Source: Vibrio atlanticus
Lineage (GTDB): Bacteria > Pseudomonadota > Gammaproteobacteria > Enterobacterales > Vibrionaceae
Length of the DNA stretch: 64,000 nt
Direction: 5' to 3'
Assembly (NCBI RefSeq): GCF_024347315.1
Contig: NZ_AP025460.1
Coordinates: 372,001-436,000 of the forward strand
Shown: in pieces, positions 1 to 9,713 of the stretch
Layout: each line of letters starts with the position of its first letter
How positions within the stretch are numbered: position 1 is the stretch's first letter
Program-made: the position numbers and the translations under genes
The notes under the pieces: generated by a model
What the model was told of the DNA's origin: nothing
Databases searched by the model: none
Seen by the model: only the letters and a program-made list of their open reading frames with translations

Positions 1-493
1 GTGGTTCTGCTTTACCGAAATCATCATTGGTGCGCATCACTTCTCTGATATCAAAACGAGTCGCTGGTGTATCACGTTCGCGAATGATTTGAGCGAGGAT
101 ATGTGTCGACATCAGTTCGCCACATGCCACTAGGTGATCAGTGAGTTTGGTACTGGCTTGGAATGATGCGGCTTCTGCAGCGCTCGCAATATCATCCAGA
201 ATACAGTGCACATCTTTTTCAATGCTAATTGGGTCTGCTAGCTGAGCAAGAATCGTATTATGAATGTCGGTTAACTGTGTGACTAGTTCTTGGCGACGAG
301 TTTTATCTTGAACACCATTCGCGAGTTCAACAAGCAGGTTAGTCACGCCAGAGCATGCGCTACTCACGACCAGTTTCGTATTTGAGTTGTTTTCAATAAT
401 GGCAGCACAACGGCTCATTGCTTCAAAGTTGGCAACACTTGTTCCACCAAACTTAGCGACATTAAAAGAACCAGCTACATTAGATGCACTCAC
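1..493 (-). CDS. lysC: aspartate kinase III, lysine-sensitive (5' part; 3' end outside window)
   Basis: Phosphorylates L-aspartate to 4-phospho-L-aspartate, the first step toward lysine, methionine and threonine (family knowledge). The visible N-terminal 164 or so codons show the kinase signature VAKFGGTSVANFEAM close to the start, then VVSSACSGVTNLL, as in LysC-type monofunctional aspartokinases. The GTG start at 493 is chosen because GGGAG lies about 8 bases upstream and no ATG in this frame precedes the conserved FGGTS. The C-terminal ACT domains that would bind lysine lie beyond the window edge. A lysine riboswitch and a sigma70-like promoter precede it, which agrees with the lysine-specific isozyme. 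Confidence 0.93.
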   Translation of the reverse strand, partial: MSASNVAGSFNVAKFGGTSVANFEAMSRCAAIIENNSNTKLVVSSACSGVTNLLVELANGVQDKTRRQELVTQLTDIHNTILAQLADPISIEKDVHCILDDIASAAEAASFQASTKLTDHLVACGELMSTHILAQIIRERDTPATRFDIREVMRTNDDFGKAEP

Positions 494-574
494 GATATAT
501 CTCCCACGATTTCCTAAAATAAAATTACTGTTGGGTAATCCAACGTCCGATGTTTTTCGAAGAGAGTTTTAGAG

Positions 575-627
575 CAAAAAAGAGAGGAATTATTAGAATA
601 GTAACCTCAGAAGCTCTTCACCATATA
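575..627 (-). promoter_or_regulatory. presumed expression platform of the lysine riboswitch
   Basis: Between the aptamer and lysC the minus strand has GAGG and CCTC arms (604-608 and about 582-586) around an AT-rich loop, followed at once by TCTTTTTT, which resembles a weak intrinsic terminator. A second small palindrome, GAAGAGCTTC, lies next to it. The structure is weaker than a textbook terminator, so control could instead act on translation initiation. This is inference from inspection without folding. Confidence 0.4.
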
Positions 628-790
628 GAAATGGCGACAGTTAACGGGATTCAGCCCGCTCAACCGATAATAAAGGTCCTGCATCCTTTTATTATCTCGG
701 CACTGCTCCCCATGAATGTTTTGTATTGGAAATGCGGTTCCACAAAACACCTGCCTGGGCAGTGCTCCTCTTCTGCTAGATAGCCATTTC
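628..790 (-). ncRNA. lysine riboswitch (L-box) aptamer
   Basis: The minus-strand RNA has an 8-base closing helix (GAAATGGC at 790-783 pairing with GCCATTTC at 635-628). Inside it are L-box landmarks: AGAGGAGC near the 5' side, GGGGAGCAGTGCCGAGA, then GGTTGAGCGGGCTG, AATCCCGTTAACTGTCGCC before the closing strand. Position (leader of lysC), length (about 163 nt) and these motifs fit the lysine riboswitch family. Lysine binding should lower lysC expression. The short reading frames crossing this region are not genes. Confidence 0.9.
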
Positions 791-819
791 ATTGAACGTG
801 TTTGCGCAAATAATGTCAA
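791..819 (-). promoter_or_regulatory. sigma70-like promoter of lysC
   Basis: On the minus strand a perfect -35 TTGACA (819-814) is followed after 17 bases by TTCAAT (796-791), 4 of 6 matches to -10. It lies just upstream of the riboswitch aptamer, the position expected for the lysC transcript. Confidence 0.65.
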
Positions 820-956
820 TCCGTAACGTGAGATAATTGAAAAATAATTTTAACAATTATGTGACACTGGTTTGACCTCAATACTTATGGCTAATTGCTG
901 AGGTAATCAATTTGCTTTAGGGTGGACTGATCACAACATTAACGTAAGGGATGTAC

Positions 957-2096
957 ATGTCTAATTTAACACTCACTGCTGCTATCGATAGCTTTTATCC
1001 GCCACACCGAACGTTAATGGGGCCGGGGCCTTCAGACATTTCTCCTCAAGTTTTACAGGCATTAAGCCGTCCAACCATTGGTCACCTCGACCCGCTATTT
1101 ATTGCGATGATGGATGAGCTTAAACAACTTCTTAAGTATGCATTCCAAACAGAGAATGAATTTACGATTGCTGTCTCTGCTCCAGGCAGTGCGGGCATGG
1201 AAACCTGTTTTGTTAATTTGATTGAGCCTGGTGAAAAGGTCATTGTTTGTCGTAACGGTGTTTTTGGTGAGCGTATGCGCGAGAATGTTGTTCGCTGTGG
1301 TGGTGAAGCCATCCTTGTTGATGACGAGTGGGGTAAGCCCGTTTCAGTTGAAAAGGTAGAAAAGGCATTGGCTGAAAACCCCGATGCTGTTGCTGTCGCA
1401 TTTGTGCATGCCGAGACGTCTACTGGCGCGTTATCGGATGCTCAAGCTATTTCCGCAGTCGCTCGCCAGTTTGATGCATTGTCGATTGTGGATGCGGTGA
1501 CATCATTAGGTGGTGTGCCATTGTTGGTTGATGAATGGCAACTCGATGCGGTTTATTCAGGCAGTCAGAAGTGTCTGTCTTGTGTACCTGGTTTATCTCC
1601 CGTGACGTTCTCTCAACGTGCTGTCGATAAAATGAAAGCACGTCAAGCTCCCGTACAAAGCTGGTTCTTGGATCAGAGCTTGGTATTAGGTTATTGGAGT
1701 GGAGAAGGTAAGCGTAGCTATCACCACACTGCGCCTGTGAACAGCCTATATGCTCTGCATGAGTCGTTGGTTTTATTGAAAAATGAAGGCCTGGATAATG
1801 CGTGGTCACGTCACCATGCGATGCACCAAGAGCTTAAAGAAGGCGTAGAAGCACTAGGATTAAAGTTTGTGGTTGATGAAGAGAGTCGCCTACCTCAATT
1901 GAATGCGCTTTACTTCCCTGAAGGGATTGATGAAGCCAAAATAAGAACGCAGCTGTTAGAAGAATATAATCTTGAAATCGGTGCAGGCCTTGGCTCTTTA
2001 GCTGGGAAGGCTTGGCGTATTGGTTTAATGGGTTATGGCGCTCGAAAAGAGAATGTAGCCTTATGCTTAAAAGCGTTGCAAGACGCTCTAAAATAG
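957..2096 (+). CDS. class V aminotransferase, alanine-glyoxylate / serine-pyruvate type
   Basis: A PLP-dependent fold-type I aminotransferase of 379 residues. It has the family N-terminal motif LMGPGPSDISPQVL, GHLDP, the SAPGSAGMET cofactor loop, and SGSQKCLS with the likely Schiff-base lysine at residue 205. The C-terminal GLGSLAGKAWRIGLMG matches the substrate arginine region. The family moves amino groups from alanine or serine to glyoxylate or pyruvate; the exact substrate cannot be read from the sequence. The ATG at 957 is preferred over the in-frame ATG at 951, because TAAGGG abuts 951 but sits about 6 bases before 957. It stands alone between the lysC control region and a bidirectional terminator. 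Confidence 0.85.
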   Translation: MSNLTLTAAIDSFYPPHRTLMGPGPSDISPQVLQALSRPTIGHLDPLFIAMMDELKQLLKYAFQTENEFTIAVSAPGSAGMETCFVNLIEPGEKVIVCRNGVFGERMRENVVRCGGEAILVDDEWGKPVSVEKVEKALAENPDAVAVAFVHAETSTGALSDAQAISAVARQFDALSIVDAVTSLGGVPLLVDEWQLDAVYSGSQKCLSCVPGLSPVTFSQRAVDKMKARQAPVQSWFLDQSLVLGYWSGEGKRSYHHTAPVNSLYALHESLVLLKNEGLDNAWSRHHAMHQELKEGVEALGLKFVVDEESRLPQLNALYFPEGIDEAKIRTQLLEEYNLEIGAGLGSLAGKAWRIGLMGYGARKENVALCLKALQDALK

Positions 2097-2120
2097 TAGC
2101 TATAAGCTGAAGTTCAAAAG

Positions 2121-2150
2121 AAAAGCGCACGAGAGATCGTGCGCTTTTTT
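2121..2150. terminator. bidirectional intrinsic terminator
   Basis: AAAGCGCACGA and TCGTGCGCTTTTTT form a GC-rich hairpin with a T run on the plus strand. The minus strand also ends in TTTTCTTTT, so it can serve both the aminotransferase gene and the convergent ligase gene. Confidence 0.85.
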
Positions 2151-2200
2151 GTGCCTAACCGAAAGGTCAGAAATGGTGCTTTAGTTCCGAGATCTAAACA

Positions 2201-3964
2201 TCACTCAGCAGACGACAGGTTATCTTCTTCTTGTGATACTCTTTTATACTGAATCTTGGAAAAGTCTCGATTTGGGAACAAGAAGCTCGCTTCACTGCGA
2301 ATTTGTTCTGCCTTGCTGTGATCGCCTAATCCTTGATACGCGAGAATCAGGTTGCTGTAGAAAGCAGGCCTTGGCTTACTCTTTATGATCTCTAACGACC
2401 AATCTATATAAGGCTGGATCAGGCTAGGATCGGCTTTGTAGAGGCCGATATTTAGATAGGTACTGTACACGTCCCAATCATAGCGATCTTTCCATACTAC
2501 GGGGTTCGTTACCTGCTTAAGAATGTCCGGGTTTTTCGGCTTAGACATTTCAAATTTAGTGAGTACATAATTGGTGTGTAAGGCACTCAGCATGTAAAAA
2601 CTCACCAAGATAGGAACGACTAAGCTCGACACTCTGAATAGGGTTTTACTGACGATACTAAACGGCTGCTGATAGTGGCGAGAAGTCCGTTGATCGACCC
2701 AGTAAATCAAAATGATAAAGGTTATCCAGTGAATCGCCGAGTGGTAAAAAGGATACTCAAGCTGAGAATGTAAGAGTATTGGTATGAACAGCGCAAGTAG
2801 TGCTAGACGTGTTCCTTTCGCTGAGTTAGCTATGCGTGACATCACCAACACCGCAGCAATCAAGATCCCGATGATTGGTACTATTCCGCCCTCAACCCCC
2901 CAAAACAGGAACTCATTGTGTGGGTGATCCATTGAAGGAAGGCCGGGATGATAATTTGGGTTGAGTTGATGCTGGCGAGCTGTGTATAGCGTGTACTCGG
3001 ATTCGAATTTCCCGTAGCCATACCCTGTAAATGGCTTTTCGATCATCATATCGAGCGCTTGCGGAAAGGTATAAGCTCGTGGGCTTTCTAAGTTAGCCCT
3101 TTTGCTTGCGAGGCTATCAGTTGTACTGAGGCTGATCACCGAAAAAGCGACGACGATACCGACTACCACTGATACACACCATCCGTAGAAGCGCTTCTTG
3201 GTCGAGAACTTGTAAAGGTAAGGCAGAATGCAGACAAACCCGATTACGGCAGCCAACCATCCTGTACGTGATGCAATGATGATCAGCAAAGGTACGGTTA
3301 AGGTTGGTGTCAGGTATAGTAAGAATGACTCGCTAATTTTGCGATTATATTTAGCAGGCTGTCTCGCTAAAAGATAAGCTGAAAGCACAAAACCGGTAGC
3401 TAAAAAGCTGGCCATAACATTCGGTTGTTGAAATATCCCATAAGGTCTATTGGCCGCAGTGTTATAACCAAATAGGTTGCCAGGTTCCAGTAAGAAATAT
3501 TGCACATAGCCAAAAAGTGTTTGTAGGACGACAGCAAGAACAATGAACCACAACATGCGTTGTTTGTGTTTGTTACTGAATTTAAATTGCTGAAGCACCA
3601 CGAATAAAGCGAAGCCCGCCCACAATCCCAGTAGTCGGCCTGATGCGGCTTGAGGAGAGGCGTTGCTGTAAATAATGGGCAACGTCAGTATCACGCAGCT
3701 TATTAGCAAGCCAACGGTTAACTTTGAATATTTGAGTGCTCGGTTAGTGGCAAGCTGGTAGAAGCCAATCGCCAACGTAAAGCTAAGAGCTAACCAAGTG
3801 GTTGGATTAAAGGATAAAGCGAGGCCTGAGCCTCCAGGATTGGGCATGAAAAAGTGCATGGCTAATAAGAATATAACAGCTAAAGAGGCAAGGAATGCCT
3901 TGTTAAGCGGAAGCTGAGTTCTCTGATTTTCTAGCTGGGTACCGCTAGTATGTATTGTTGCCAT
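2201..3964 (-). CDS. O-antigen ligase family protein, PglL-like O-oligosaccharyltransferase
   Basis: A 587-residue polytopic inner-membrane protein with about a dozen hydrophobic segments. Around residue 346 a large periplasmic loop carries MDHPHNEFLFWGVEGG, the Wzy_C / O-antigen ligase signature, followed by further membrane spans and a soluble C-terminal tail of about 120 residues with TPR-like pattern. Relatives either ligate O-antigen to lipid A core (WaaL) or transfer lipid-linked glycan to proteins, often pilins (PglL/PilO). In V. cholerae the gene at this place beside uvrA (VC0393, from memory) was reported to have PglL-type activity in E. coli. The MSHA pilus locus is 6 kb away, so a pilin target is possible but unproven. 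The ATG at 3964 begins a charged N-terminus before the first membrane span. Confidence 0.75.
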   Translation of the reverse strand: MATIHTSGTQLENQRTQLPLNKAFLASLAVIFLLAMHFFMPNPGGSGLALSFNPTTWLALSFTLAIGFYQLATNRALKYSKLTVGLLISCVILTLPIIYSNASPQAASGRLLGLWAGFALFVVLQQFKFSNKHKQRMLWFIVLAVVLQTLFGYVQYFLLEPGNLFGYNTAANRPYGIFQQPNVMASFLATGFVLSAYLLARQPAKYNRKISESFLLYLTPTLTVPLLIIIASRTGWLAAVIGFVCILPYLYKFSTKKRFYGWCVSVVVGIVVAFSVISLSTTDSLASKRANLESPRAYTFPQALDMMIEKPFTGYGYGKFESEYTLYTARQHQLNPNYHPGLPSMDHPHNEFLFWGVEGGIVPIIGILIAAVLVMSRIANSAKGTRLALLALFIPILLHSQLEYPFYHSAIHWITFIILIYWVDQRTSRHYQQPFSIVSKTLFRVSSLVVPILVSFYMLSALHTNYVLTKFEMSKPKNPDILKQVTNPVVWKDRYDWDVYSTYLNIGLYKADPSLIQPYIDWSLEIIKSKPRPAFYSNLILAYQGLGDHSKAEQIRSEASFLFPNRDFSKIQYKRVSQEEDNLSSAE

Positions 3965-4060
3965 AAATCCCTAACCTTATAAAAACAGAGCTTGTTCCTT
4001 CTGAAAAAAGCCCTGTTACTTTAACATTTTTCTGTCTGCTCGCAGGGAGCTATTTTACAC

Positions 4061-6892
4061 CTACTTCAAATTTAACATAGGCTTAAGGAAGCGAGCAGTG
4101 TGCGAACCTTCGACTAACGCCACATCTTCAGGTGTACCTTCTGCAACAATTTCACCGCCTCCTTGACCACCTTCAGGGCCAAGATCTAGGATCCAGTCCG
4201 CTGTTTTGACGACGTCTAGGTTATGCTCAATCACGACAACCGTATTACCGTGATCCCGTAATCTATGCAGTACCGTTAACAGTTGCTGGATATCGTGGAA
4301 ATGTAGGCCTGTTGTTGGCTCATCGAGAATGTATAAGGTTTTCCCCGTGTCTCGCTTAGATAACTCTCTTGCCAACTTAACACGTTGTGCTTCACCGCCA
4401 GACAAGGTTGTTGCTGCTTGTCCGAGGCGAATGTAGGAAAGGCCAACATCCATCAATGTTTGCAGCTTACGAGCAATAACAGGAACAGGGTTGAAGTATT
4501 CTCGAGCATCTTCGACAGTCATCTCTAGAACTTCGTCAATGGTTTTCCCCTTGTAGCGGACCTCTAGCGTTTCACGGTTATAACGCTTACCTTTACACAC
4601 ATCGCACGGTACATACACATCTGGCAAGAAATGCATCTCTACTTTGATGACGCCGTCTCCCTGACACGCTTCACAACGACCACCACGAACGTTAAAACTG
4701 AATCGACCTGGCTTGTAGCCACGAGATCGTGATTCTTGTGTACCTGCAAATAACTCTCGAATTGGAGTGAAAATACCAGTGTAGGTTGCAGGATTCGATC
4801 TTGGTGTTCGACCGATAGGGCTTTGATCAATATCGATTACTTTGTCGAAATGCTCTAAGCCTTTAATCTTTTTGTGCTGCGCCGGAACTGCAGTTGTTGC
4901 ACCGTTCAATTGAGTGTGGGCGACTTTAAAGAAGGTGTCATTGATGAGTGTTGATTTACCGGATCCCGATACACCGGTAATACAGCTGAACAAGCCTACA
5001 GGGATTGTCGCAGTGACATTCTTTAGGTTGTTCCCAGTCGCGCCAACGATCTCGACGACCTTTTTCTTATCGATAGGCGTTCTTTGTTTGGGGATCGCAA
5101 TTTCTTTGGCGCCGCTGAGGTATTGCCCAGTTAAAGAATTCGGATTTTCGATGATGTCTTGCATGGTGCCTTCAGCGACCACGTGACCACCATGAACACC
5201 TGCGCCTGGGCCTATATCGATAACATGGTCAGCGCAACGAATCGCATCTTCGTCATGCTCAACAACAAGTACGGTATTTCCTAAATCTCTTAGGTGAACC
5301 AGAGTTTGTAGTAGACGTTCATTATCACGCTGGTGGAGGCCAATTGATGGCTCATCCAGCACATACATAACGCCAACTAAACCGGCACCAATTTGACTTG
5401 CGAGACGAATCCTTTGCGCTTCACCACCAGACAGTGTTTCTGCACTGCGTGATAGGTTCAGGTAATTCAAACCAACGTTCACCAAGAAATGCAGACGATC
5501 ATTGATCTCTTTCATCACTTTATCAGCAATTTGCCCACGCTGGCCGCTGAGCGACAAGTTTTGGAAAAACTCTAGTGCATCAGCAATGCTGAGCTGTACG
5601 ATTTCTGGCAATGTGGTATCGCCAATAAAGACATTTCGAGCTTCTAATCTTAAACGTGTACCATCACAGCTAGAGCATGACTTCGTTGAGATGTACTTGG
5701 CAAGATCTTCACGCACCGCGCTAGATTCAGTGTCGCGGTAACGGCGTTCCAGCGTATTTAAAATACCTTCAAACGGATGACGTTTGACTCGGATATCACC
5801 ACGATCATTGATGTATTTGAATTCAACTTCAGTTCTACCTGACCCCTTGAGGATGATCTCTTGAGTTTTCTTTGGTAAAGAATTGAACGGAGCATAAAGG
5901 TCAAAATCATAATGGTCTGACAGCGATGTTAGCATTTGGAAATAGTAATAATTTTTCTGATCCCAACCTTTTATTGCACCTTCTGCAATGCTTAGGTTCT
6001 CATATAAAATAACTCGACTTGGATCAAAATATTGTTGAACACCAAGTCCATCACAAGTACCACAAGCACCTGCCGGGTTATTGAATGAGAATAGGCGAGG
6101 CTCAAGTTCTTGCATGCTGTAGCCACACTTTGGACAAGCAAAATTAGCCGAGAACACGATCTCTTCTTGTTCTTTATCATCCATCCAACCGACAACTGCG
6201 ATACCACCAGATAGCTCTAATGTGGTCTCGAAGGATTCGGCTAAACGTTGTTGGAGATCTGGGCGAACCTTGAATCTGTCAACCACAACTTCAATGGTGT
6301 GCTTCTTGTGCAGCTCCAACGTTGGTGGATCGGACAGGTCACAGGTCTCGCCATCAATACGAGCACGGATAAAGCCTTGCGCGGCTAAGTTCTCAAGCGT
6401 TTTAACATGCTCACCTTTACGTTCTTTGACTATCGGAGCCAATAGCATCATCTTTGAACCAGCAGGCAATTCTAAGATTTTATCGACCATTTGGCTGATG
6501 GTTTGCGCCGCGAGAGGGGTATTGTGATCAGGGCAGCGCGGTTCACCGACACGAGCATAAAGTAGTCTTAGGTAATCATAGACTTCAGTGATGGTGCCAA
6601 CAGTTGAACGAGGATTGTGAGAAGTTGATTTCTGTTCGATGGAGATGGCTGGAGATAAACCTTCGATGTGGTCGACATCAGGCTTTTCCATGAGAGATAG
6701 AAATTGACGAGCATAGGCCGACAAAGACTCAACATAACGACGTTGACCTTCTGCGTAGAGGGTATCAAACGCAAGTGACGACTTTCCTGAACCTGATAAT
6801 CCAGTGATAACCGTTAGCTTATCACGAGGTATGGTTAGGTTAATGTCTTTGAGGTTATGCGTACGAGCGCCTCTAATTTCTATTTTATCCAT
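4061..6892 (-). CDS. uvrA: excinuclease ABC subunit A
   Basis: DNA damage recognition ATPase of nucleotide excision repair, 943 residues, normal full length. The first Walker A is GLSGSGKSS at residues 31-39 and the second is GVSGSGKST near residue 640. ABC signatures [12 protein letters not shown] and [12 protein letters not shown], Walker B motifs [11 protein letters not shown] and [11 protein letters not shown], and zinc-finger cysteines (CPKCGYS with CGTCDG, and CEACQGDG with CDVCKGK) are all present. It acts with UvrB as an A2B2 complex. A LexA box about 65 bases upstream indicates SOS control. In E. coli uvrA is divergent from ssb; here galU and qstR separate them. Confidence 0.98.
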   Translation of the reverse strand: MDKIEIRGARTHNLKDINLTIPRDKLTVITGLSGSGKSSLAFDTLYAEGQRRYVESLSAYARQFLSLMEKPDVDHIEGLSPAISIEQKSTSHNPRSTVGTITEVYDYLRLLYARVGEPRCPDHNTPLAAQTISQMVDKILELPAGSKMMLLAPIVKERKGEHVKTLENLAAQGFIRARIDGETCDLSDPPTLELHKKHTIEVVVDRFKVRPDLQQRLAESFETTLELSGGIAVVGWMDDKEQEEIVFSANFACPKCGYSMQELEPRLFSFNNPAGACGTCDGLGVQQYFDPSRVILYENLSIAEGAIKGWDQKNYYYFQMLTSLSDHYDFDLYAPFNSLPKKTQEIILKGSGRTEVEFKYINDRGDIRVKRHPFEGILNTLERRYRDTESSAVREDLAKYISTKSCSSCDGTRLRLEARNVFIGDTTLPEIVQLSIADALEFFQNLSLSGQRGQIADKVMKEINDRLHFLVNVGLNYLNLSRSAETLSGGEAQRIRLASQIGAGLVGVMYVLDEPSIGLHQRDNERLLQTLVHLRDLGNTVLVVEHDEDAIRCADHVIDIGPGAGVHGGHVVAEGTMQDIIENPNSLTGQYLSGAKEIAIPKQRTPIDKKKVVEIVGATGNNLKNVTATIPVGLFSCITGVSGSGKSTLINDTFFKVAHTQLNGATTAVPAQHKKIKGLEHFDKVIDIDQSPIGRTPRSNPATYTGIFTPIRELFAGTQESRSRGYKPGRFSFNVRGGRCEACQGDGVIKVEMHFLPDVYVPCDVCKGKRYNRETLEVRYKGKTIDEVLEMTVEDAREYFNPVPVIARKLQTLMDVGLSYIRLGQAATTLSGGEAQRVKLARELSKRDTGKTLYILDEPTTGLHFHDIQQLLTVLHRLRDHGNTVVVIEHNLDVVKTADWILDLGPEGGQGGGEIVAEGTPEDVALVEGSHTARFLKPMLNLK

Positions 6893-6956
6893 CTCAACAG
6901 ACCATGTAATTTTAAGTGGCTAAAGTATTACATAGAGTGAGATTTGTGCAAAGTTT

Positions 6957-6976
6957 TACTGGATAAAAAAACAGTA
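6957..6976. promoter_or_regulatory. LexA (SOS) box upstream of uvrA
   Basis: TACTGGATAAAAAAACAGTA matches the gammaproteobacterial LexA consensus TACTG(T)-N8-ACAGTA at every outer position except one (G for T). It is 65-85 bases upstream of the uvrA start on the minus strand and downstream of the galU terminator. A TTGCAC element follows it toward uvrA and could be the -35. Confidence 0.82.
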
Positions 6977-6979
6977 AAC

Positions 6980-7009
6980 AAAAAAGGGTGACTCAAAGAG
7001 CCACCCTTT
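6980..7009 (-). terminator. intrinsic terminator of galU
   Basis: On the minus strand AAAGGGTGGCT and AGTCACCCTTTTTTG form a hairpin followed by a T run, between the galU stop and the uvrA LexA box. It separates the two minus-strand transcripts. Confidence 0.85.
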
Positions 7010-7042
7010 CTACCAATTTAAACGTTGATTATTAACCCGTTG

Positions 7043-7915
7043 TCACGCTTCTTTCTTTGTCGAGTGTTTACCTAGTTCGATTTGCTTTTGGTCTTTTTTG
7101 TATAGATTTTCAAAGCAGTAGTTTGTTGCTTCGATATAACCTTCAACACTACCGCAATCAAAACGTTGGCCTTTAAATTTGTAAGCCAACACACAGCCTG
7201 CTTTTGCTTGTTTTAGCAATGCATCAGTGATTTGGATTTCGCCGCCTTTGCCTGGTTCAGTCTGCTCGATCAGTTCAAAGATATCTGGAGTCAGAATGTA
7301 GCGGCCAATGATCGCTAGGTTGCTTGGTGCAGTACCTGGTTCTGGCTTTTCTACCATGTCATCGACACGGAAAAGATCGTCTTTGATCATCTCGCCCGAG
7401 ATAACACCGTATTTATGAGTTTCGTTTTCAGGCACTTCTTGTACTGCAACGATTGAGCAACGGAACTGCTTGTATAGCGCAACCATTTGAGTCAGAACGC
7501 CTTGCTGCTCGTTCACACAAAGGTCATCAGCAAGCACAACGGCGAAAGGCTCATCACCCACAAGTTCACGGCCCGTCAAGATAGCATGGCCTAGACCTTT
7601 CATTTCGCGTTGACGAATGTAGGTAAAGTTTGCTGCTTCAATCGTCTCACGAATATTGATCAGCAAGTCTTCTTTATTGGTACCGCTAATTTGGTGCTCT
7701 AGCTCGTAGTTCTTATCAAAGTGATCCATCAGTGAATGTTTACCACGGCCAGTAACGATGCACATTCCATCCATACCAGCTTCGATAGCTTCTTCAACAC
7801 CGTATTCAATCAGAGGTTTGTTTACAACTGGCATCATTTCTTTCGGCATTGATTTAGTTGCTGGTAGGAAGCGTGTACCGTAGCCAGCTGCCGGGAAAAG
7901 GCACTTTTTGATCAT
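7043..7915 (-). CDS. galU: UTP-glucose-1-phosphate uridylyltransferase
   Basis: Makes UDP-glucose from UTP and glucose 1-phosphate, feeding LPS, capsule and osmoprotective glucans. The 290-residue protein has the nucleotidyltransferase start FPAAGYGTRFLPATKSMPKE, the AGMDGMCIVTGRGK segment, the VVLADDLCV metal-binding aspartates and VEKPEP. Length is typical. The ATG at 7915 is preceded by AAAGGG. It is read alone, with its own terminator at 6980-7009. Confidence 0.96.
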   Translation of the reverse strand: MIKKCLFPAAGYGTRFLPATKSMPKEMMPVVNKPLIEYGVEEAIEAGMDGMCIVTGRGKHSLMDHFDKNYELEHQISGTNKEDLLINIRETIEAANFTYIRQREMKGLGHAILTGRELVGDEPFAVVLADDLCVNEQQGVLTQMVALYKQFRCSIVAVQEVPENETHKYGVISGEMIKDDLFRVDDMVEKPEPGTAPSNLAIIGRYILTPDIFELIEQTEPGKGGEIQITDALLKQAKAGCVLAYKFKGQRFDCGSVEGYIEATNYCFENLYKKDQKQIELGKHSTKKEA

Positions 7916-8069
7916 GATAAGACCCTTTATCTATAATAATTATTGATTCAACTGATTTGTTGATATTTCTGAGGGCAACTCTAGCATATGTTATGTCGAA
8001 ATTTCAGCAACAATACCAATGATTACTCGAGCTTCCCTCAAAATTATTGTCAGATTAGAGGCGGAGTGG

Positions 8070-8717
8070 TTATGCAAGCAAGTTTTGGTTTGCCCATGCA
8101 ATAGCTTGGACTCTATTTTTCACCGCTAACTTACGGAATATTTGATAGAGGTGGGATTTGACCGTGAATTCGCTAATGAAAAGGTCATCGGCTATTTGAG
8201 TATTTGATGATCCTGATTGAAGGCAGCGAATGACTTGGATTTCACGAATAGTTAAATCAACATTGGTTGGGGTCGTATTGGTATTGACCATGTTACGATA
8301 ATAAAACAGAAGTTGATTAGTCACCTTCCTAGGTAGCCAGTTGTCACCATCGATCACTTCTTGAAGACCACGAGCAATCTTGTCCTTTTGTTCAGTGTTG
8401 TAAAAGAGTCCTTTTAGTACCCCATAGGTAAGAAGCTCTGAGGTTGGAAGTTGCTGGGGGACATTGAATAAAATGATTTCGTGATTTTTCCACATAACAG
8501 TCAGGTTAGGACAAATAACCAGTAGTTGTGGTACCTCTCTATAATCGACGAGCAAGATCCGGTTACTCTGCTTTCTATCAACTAACATTAATTCGTCGGG
8601 TGTCATTTTGTAGAGAATAATAGATAAGTGCTTTTCTATCTCCTTTACATGTAGATAGGTATCGTTTGGGTCGATGCACAGAAAGTGTAAAGTGCGAGCG
8701 TATCTTGATTTTCTCAT
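8070..8717 (-). CDS. qstR: LuxR-type regulator QstR (quorum-sensing and TfoX-dependent)
   Basis: A 215-residue protein with a C-terminal LuxR/GerE helix-turn-helix of about 60 residues (LTIREIQVIRCLQSGSSNTQ onward, then FISEFTVKSHLYQIFRKL) and an N-terminal region with a receiver-like fold but no clear phospho-acceptor, as in the VpsT/CsgD branch. In V. cholerae QstR sits in the same place beside galU (VC0396, from memory) and links quorum sensing and chitin/TfoX signals to competence and type VI secretion genes. The start at 8717 is chosen because AGGA lies 8 bases upstream and the length then matches the V. cholerae protein; an upstream ATG at 8810 would add 31 residues. The assignment rests on resemblance and position. 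Confidence 0.82.
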   Translation of the reverse strand: MRKSRYARTLHFLCIDPNDTYLHVKEIEKHLSIILYKMTPDELMLVDRKQSNRILLVDYREVPQLLVICPNLTVMWKNHEIILFNVPQQLPTSELLTYGVLKGLFYNTEQKDKIARGLQEVIDGDNWLPRKVTNQLLFYYRNMVNTNTTPTNVDLTIREIQVIRCLQSGSSNTQIADDLFISEFTVKSHLYQIFRKLAVKNRVQAIAWANQNLLA

Positions 8718-8994
8718 TGAAACGTCCTGTTTGAGTGGGATTAGATTCCACGTTGTCATGCAGGCTTTCGCTTCTCTAGCGCCTTGATAGTGACTTGCGT
8801 TGAATATCAATTATCAAAGTAAATGAGTGGTTTGTAAGTGGAGAAAAAAGCAACATCGCTCTGAATATCATGATTTGTTACGTTTTTATTCTTTGTGGTG
8901 GAGTGAGAATAGGAAGCGATTTATCACAGCAGAAAAGCATGCTATTCTTGTGCGCTAAAATTTTCTGAGACTATGAATTTAGACGGAGCAAATC

Positions 8995-9552
8995 ATGGCT
9001 AGCCGTGGAGTTAACAAAGTTATATTAGTGGGTAACCTAGGTAATGACCCTGAAATTCGTTACATGCCAAATGGCGGTGCAGTAGCGAACATTACCATTG
9101 CAACGTCAGAGTCATGGCGTGACAAAGCAACTGGCGAACAGCGCGAAAAAACAGAATGGCACCGTGTTGCTCTGTTTGGCAAGCTGGCGGAAGTTGCTGG
9201 TGAGTACCTACGTAAAGGTTCCCAAGTTTACATTGAAGGTCAACTTCAAACGCGTAAATGGCAAGATCAAAGCGGTCAAGATCGCTACACAACAGAAGTC
9301 GTTGTTCAAGGCTTCAACGGTGTAATGCAAATGCTTGGCGGTCGTGCTCAAGGCGGTGCTCCTGCCCAAGGTGGTATGGGTAACAACCAACAGCAAGGTA
9401 GTTGGGGGCAACCACAGCAGCCACAACAACAGCAGCAACAATACAGTGCGCCAGCTCAACAGCAGCCGAAAGCACCTCAACAAGCTCCTCAGCAGGCTCA
9501 ACCTCAATATAATGAGCCGCCGATGGATTTTGATGATGACATCCCATTTTAA
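8995..9552 (+). CDS. ssb: single-stranded DNA-binding protein
   Basis: Coats single-stranded DNA during replication, recombination and repair and recruits partners through its tail. The OB-fold domain occupies residues 1-112 ([20 protein letters not shown], then [14 protein letters not shown] and [16 protein letters not shown]). A Gln/Pro/Gly-rich disordered linker of about 60 residues follows, ending in the acidic tip DFDDDIPF that binds partners. The 185-residue length is slightly above the E. coli protein because of the glutamine-rich linker. A good ribosome site (CGGAG) precedes the ATG. No convincing LexA box was found upstream. Confidence 0.98.
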   Translation: MASRGVNKVILVGNLGNDPEIRYMPNGGAVANITIATSESWRDKATGEQREKTEWHRVALFGKLAEVAGEYLRKGSQVYIEGQLQTRKWQDQSGQDRYTTEVVVQGFNGVMQMLGGRAQGGAPAQGGMGNNQQQGSWGQPQQPQQQQQQYSAPAQQQPKAPQQAPQQAQPQYNEPPMDFDDDIPF

Positions 9553-9595
9553 GCACTGTTTTTAATATATTATAAAAGCAGTATTAAATTGGAAG

Positions 9596-9620
9596 AAGCC
9601 GCGTTCATCGCGGCTTTTTG
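9596..9620 (+). terminator. intrinsic terminator of ssb
   Basis: AAGCCGCG-TTCAT-CGCGGCTTTTTG: 7-bp GC-rich stem and a T run, 44 bases after the ssb stop. Confidence 0.88.
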
Positions 9621-9713
9621 TTACCTACAATTCTTAACGCTTTATTTACAACGTCAATTTATAGTATAAGTAGCAATACGGTATAATGTGAGTTGAAAAG
9701 GATTTCGTTATTC

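Noticed and set aside
607..819. Overlapping short reading frames on both strands upstream of lysC
   Set aside because: They coincide with the lysine riboswitch and promoter; no ribosome site or coding pattern.
1447..1809. 120-codon antisense frame within the aminotransferase gene
   Set aside because: Lies fully inside a well-supported gene and shows no recognisable motif.
8811..8994. LexA box shared by qstR and ssb
   Set aside because: No CTG-N10-CAG palindrome with the right flanks was found on inspection.
9414..9530. Glutamine-codon repeats in ssb as a microsatellite of interest
   Set aside because: Gln-rich linkers are common in gammaproteobacterial SSB; CAA and CAG are mixed and no clear array exists.
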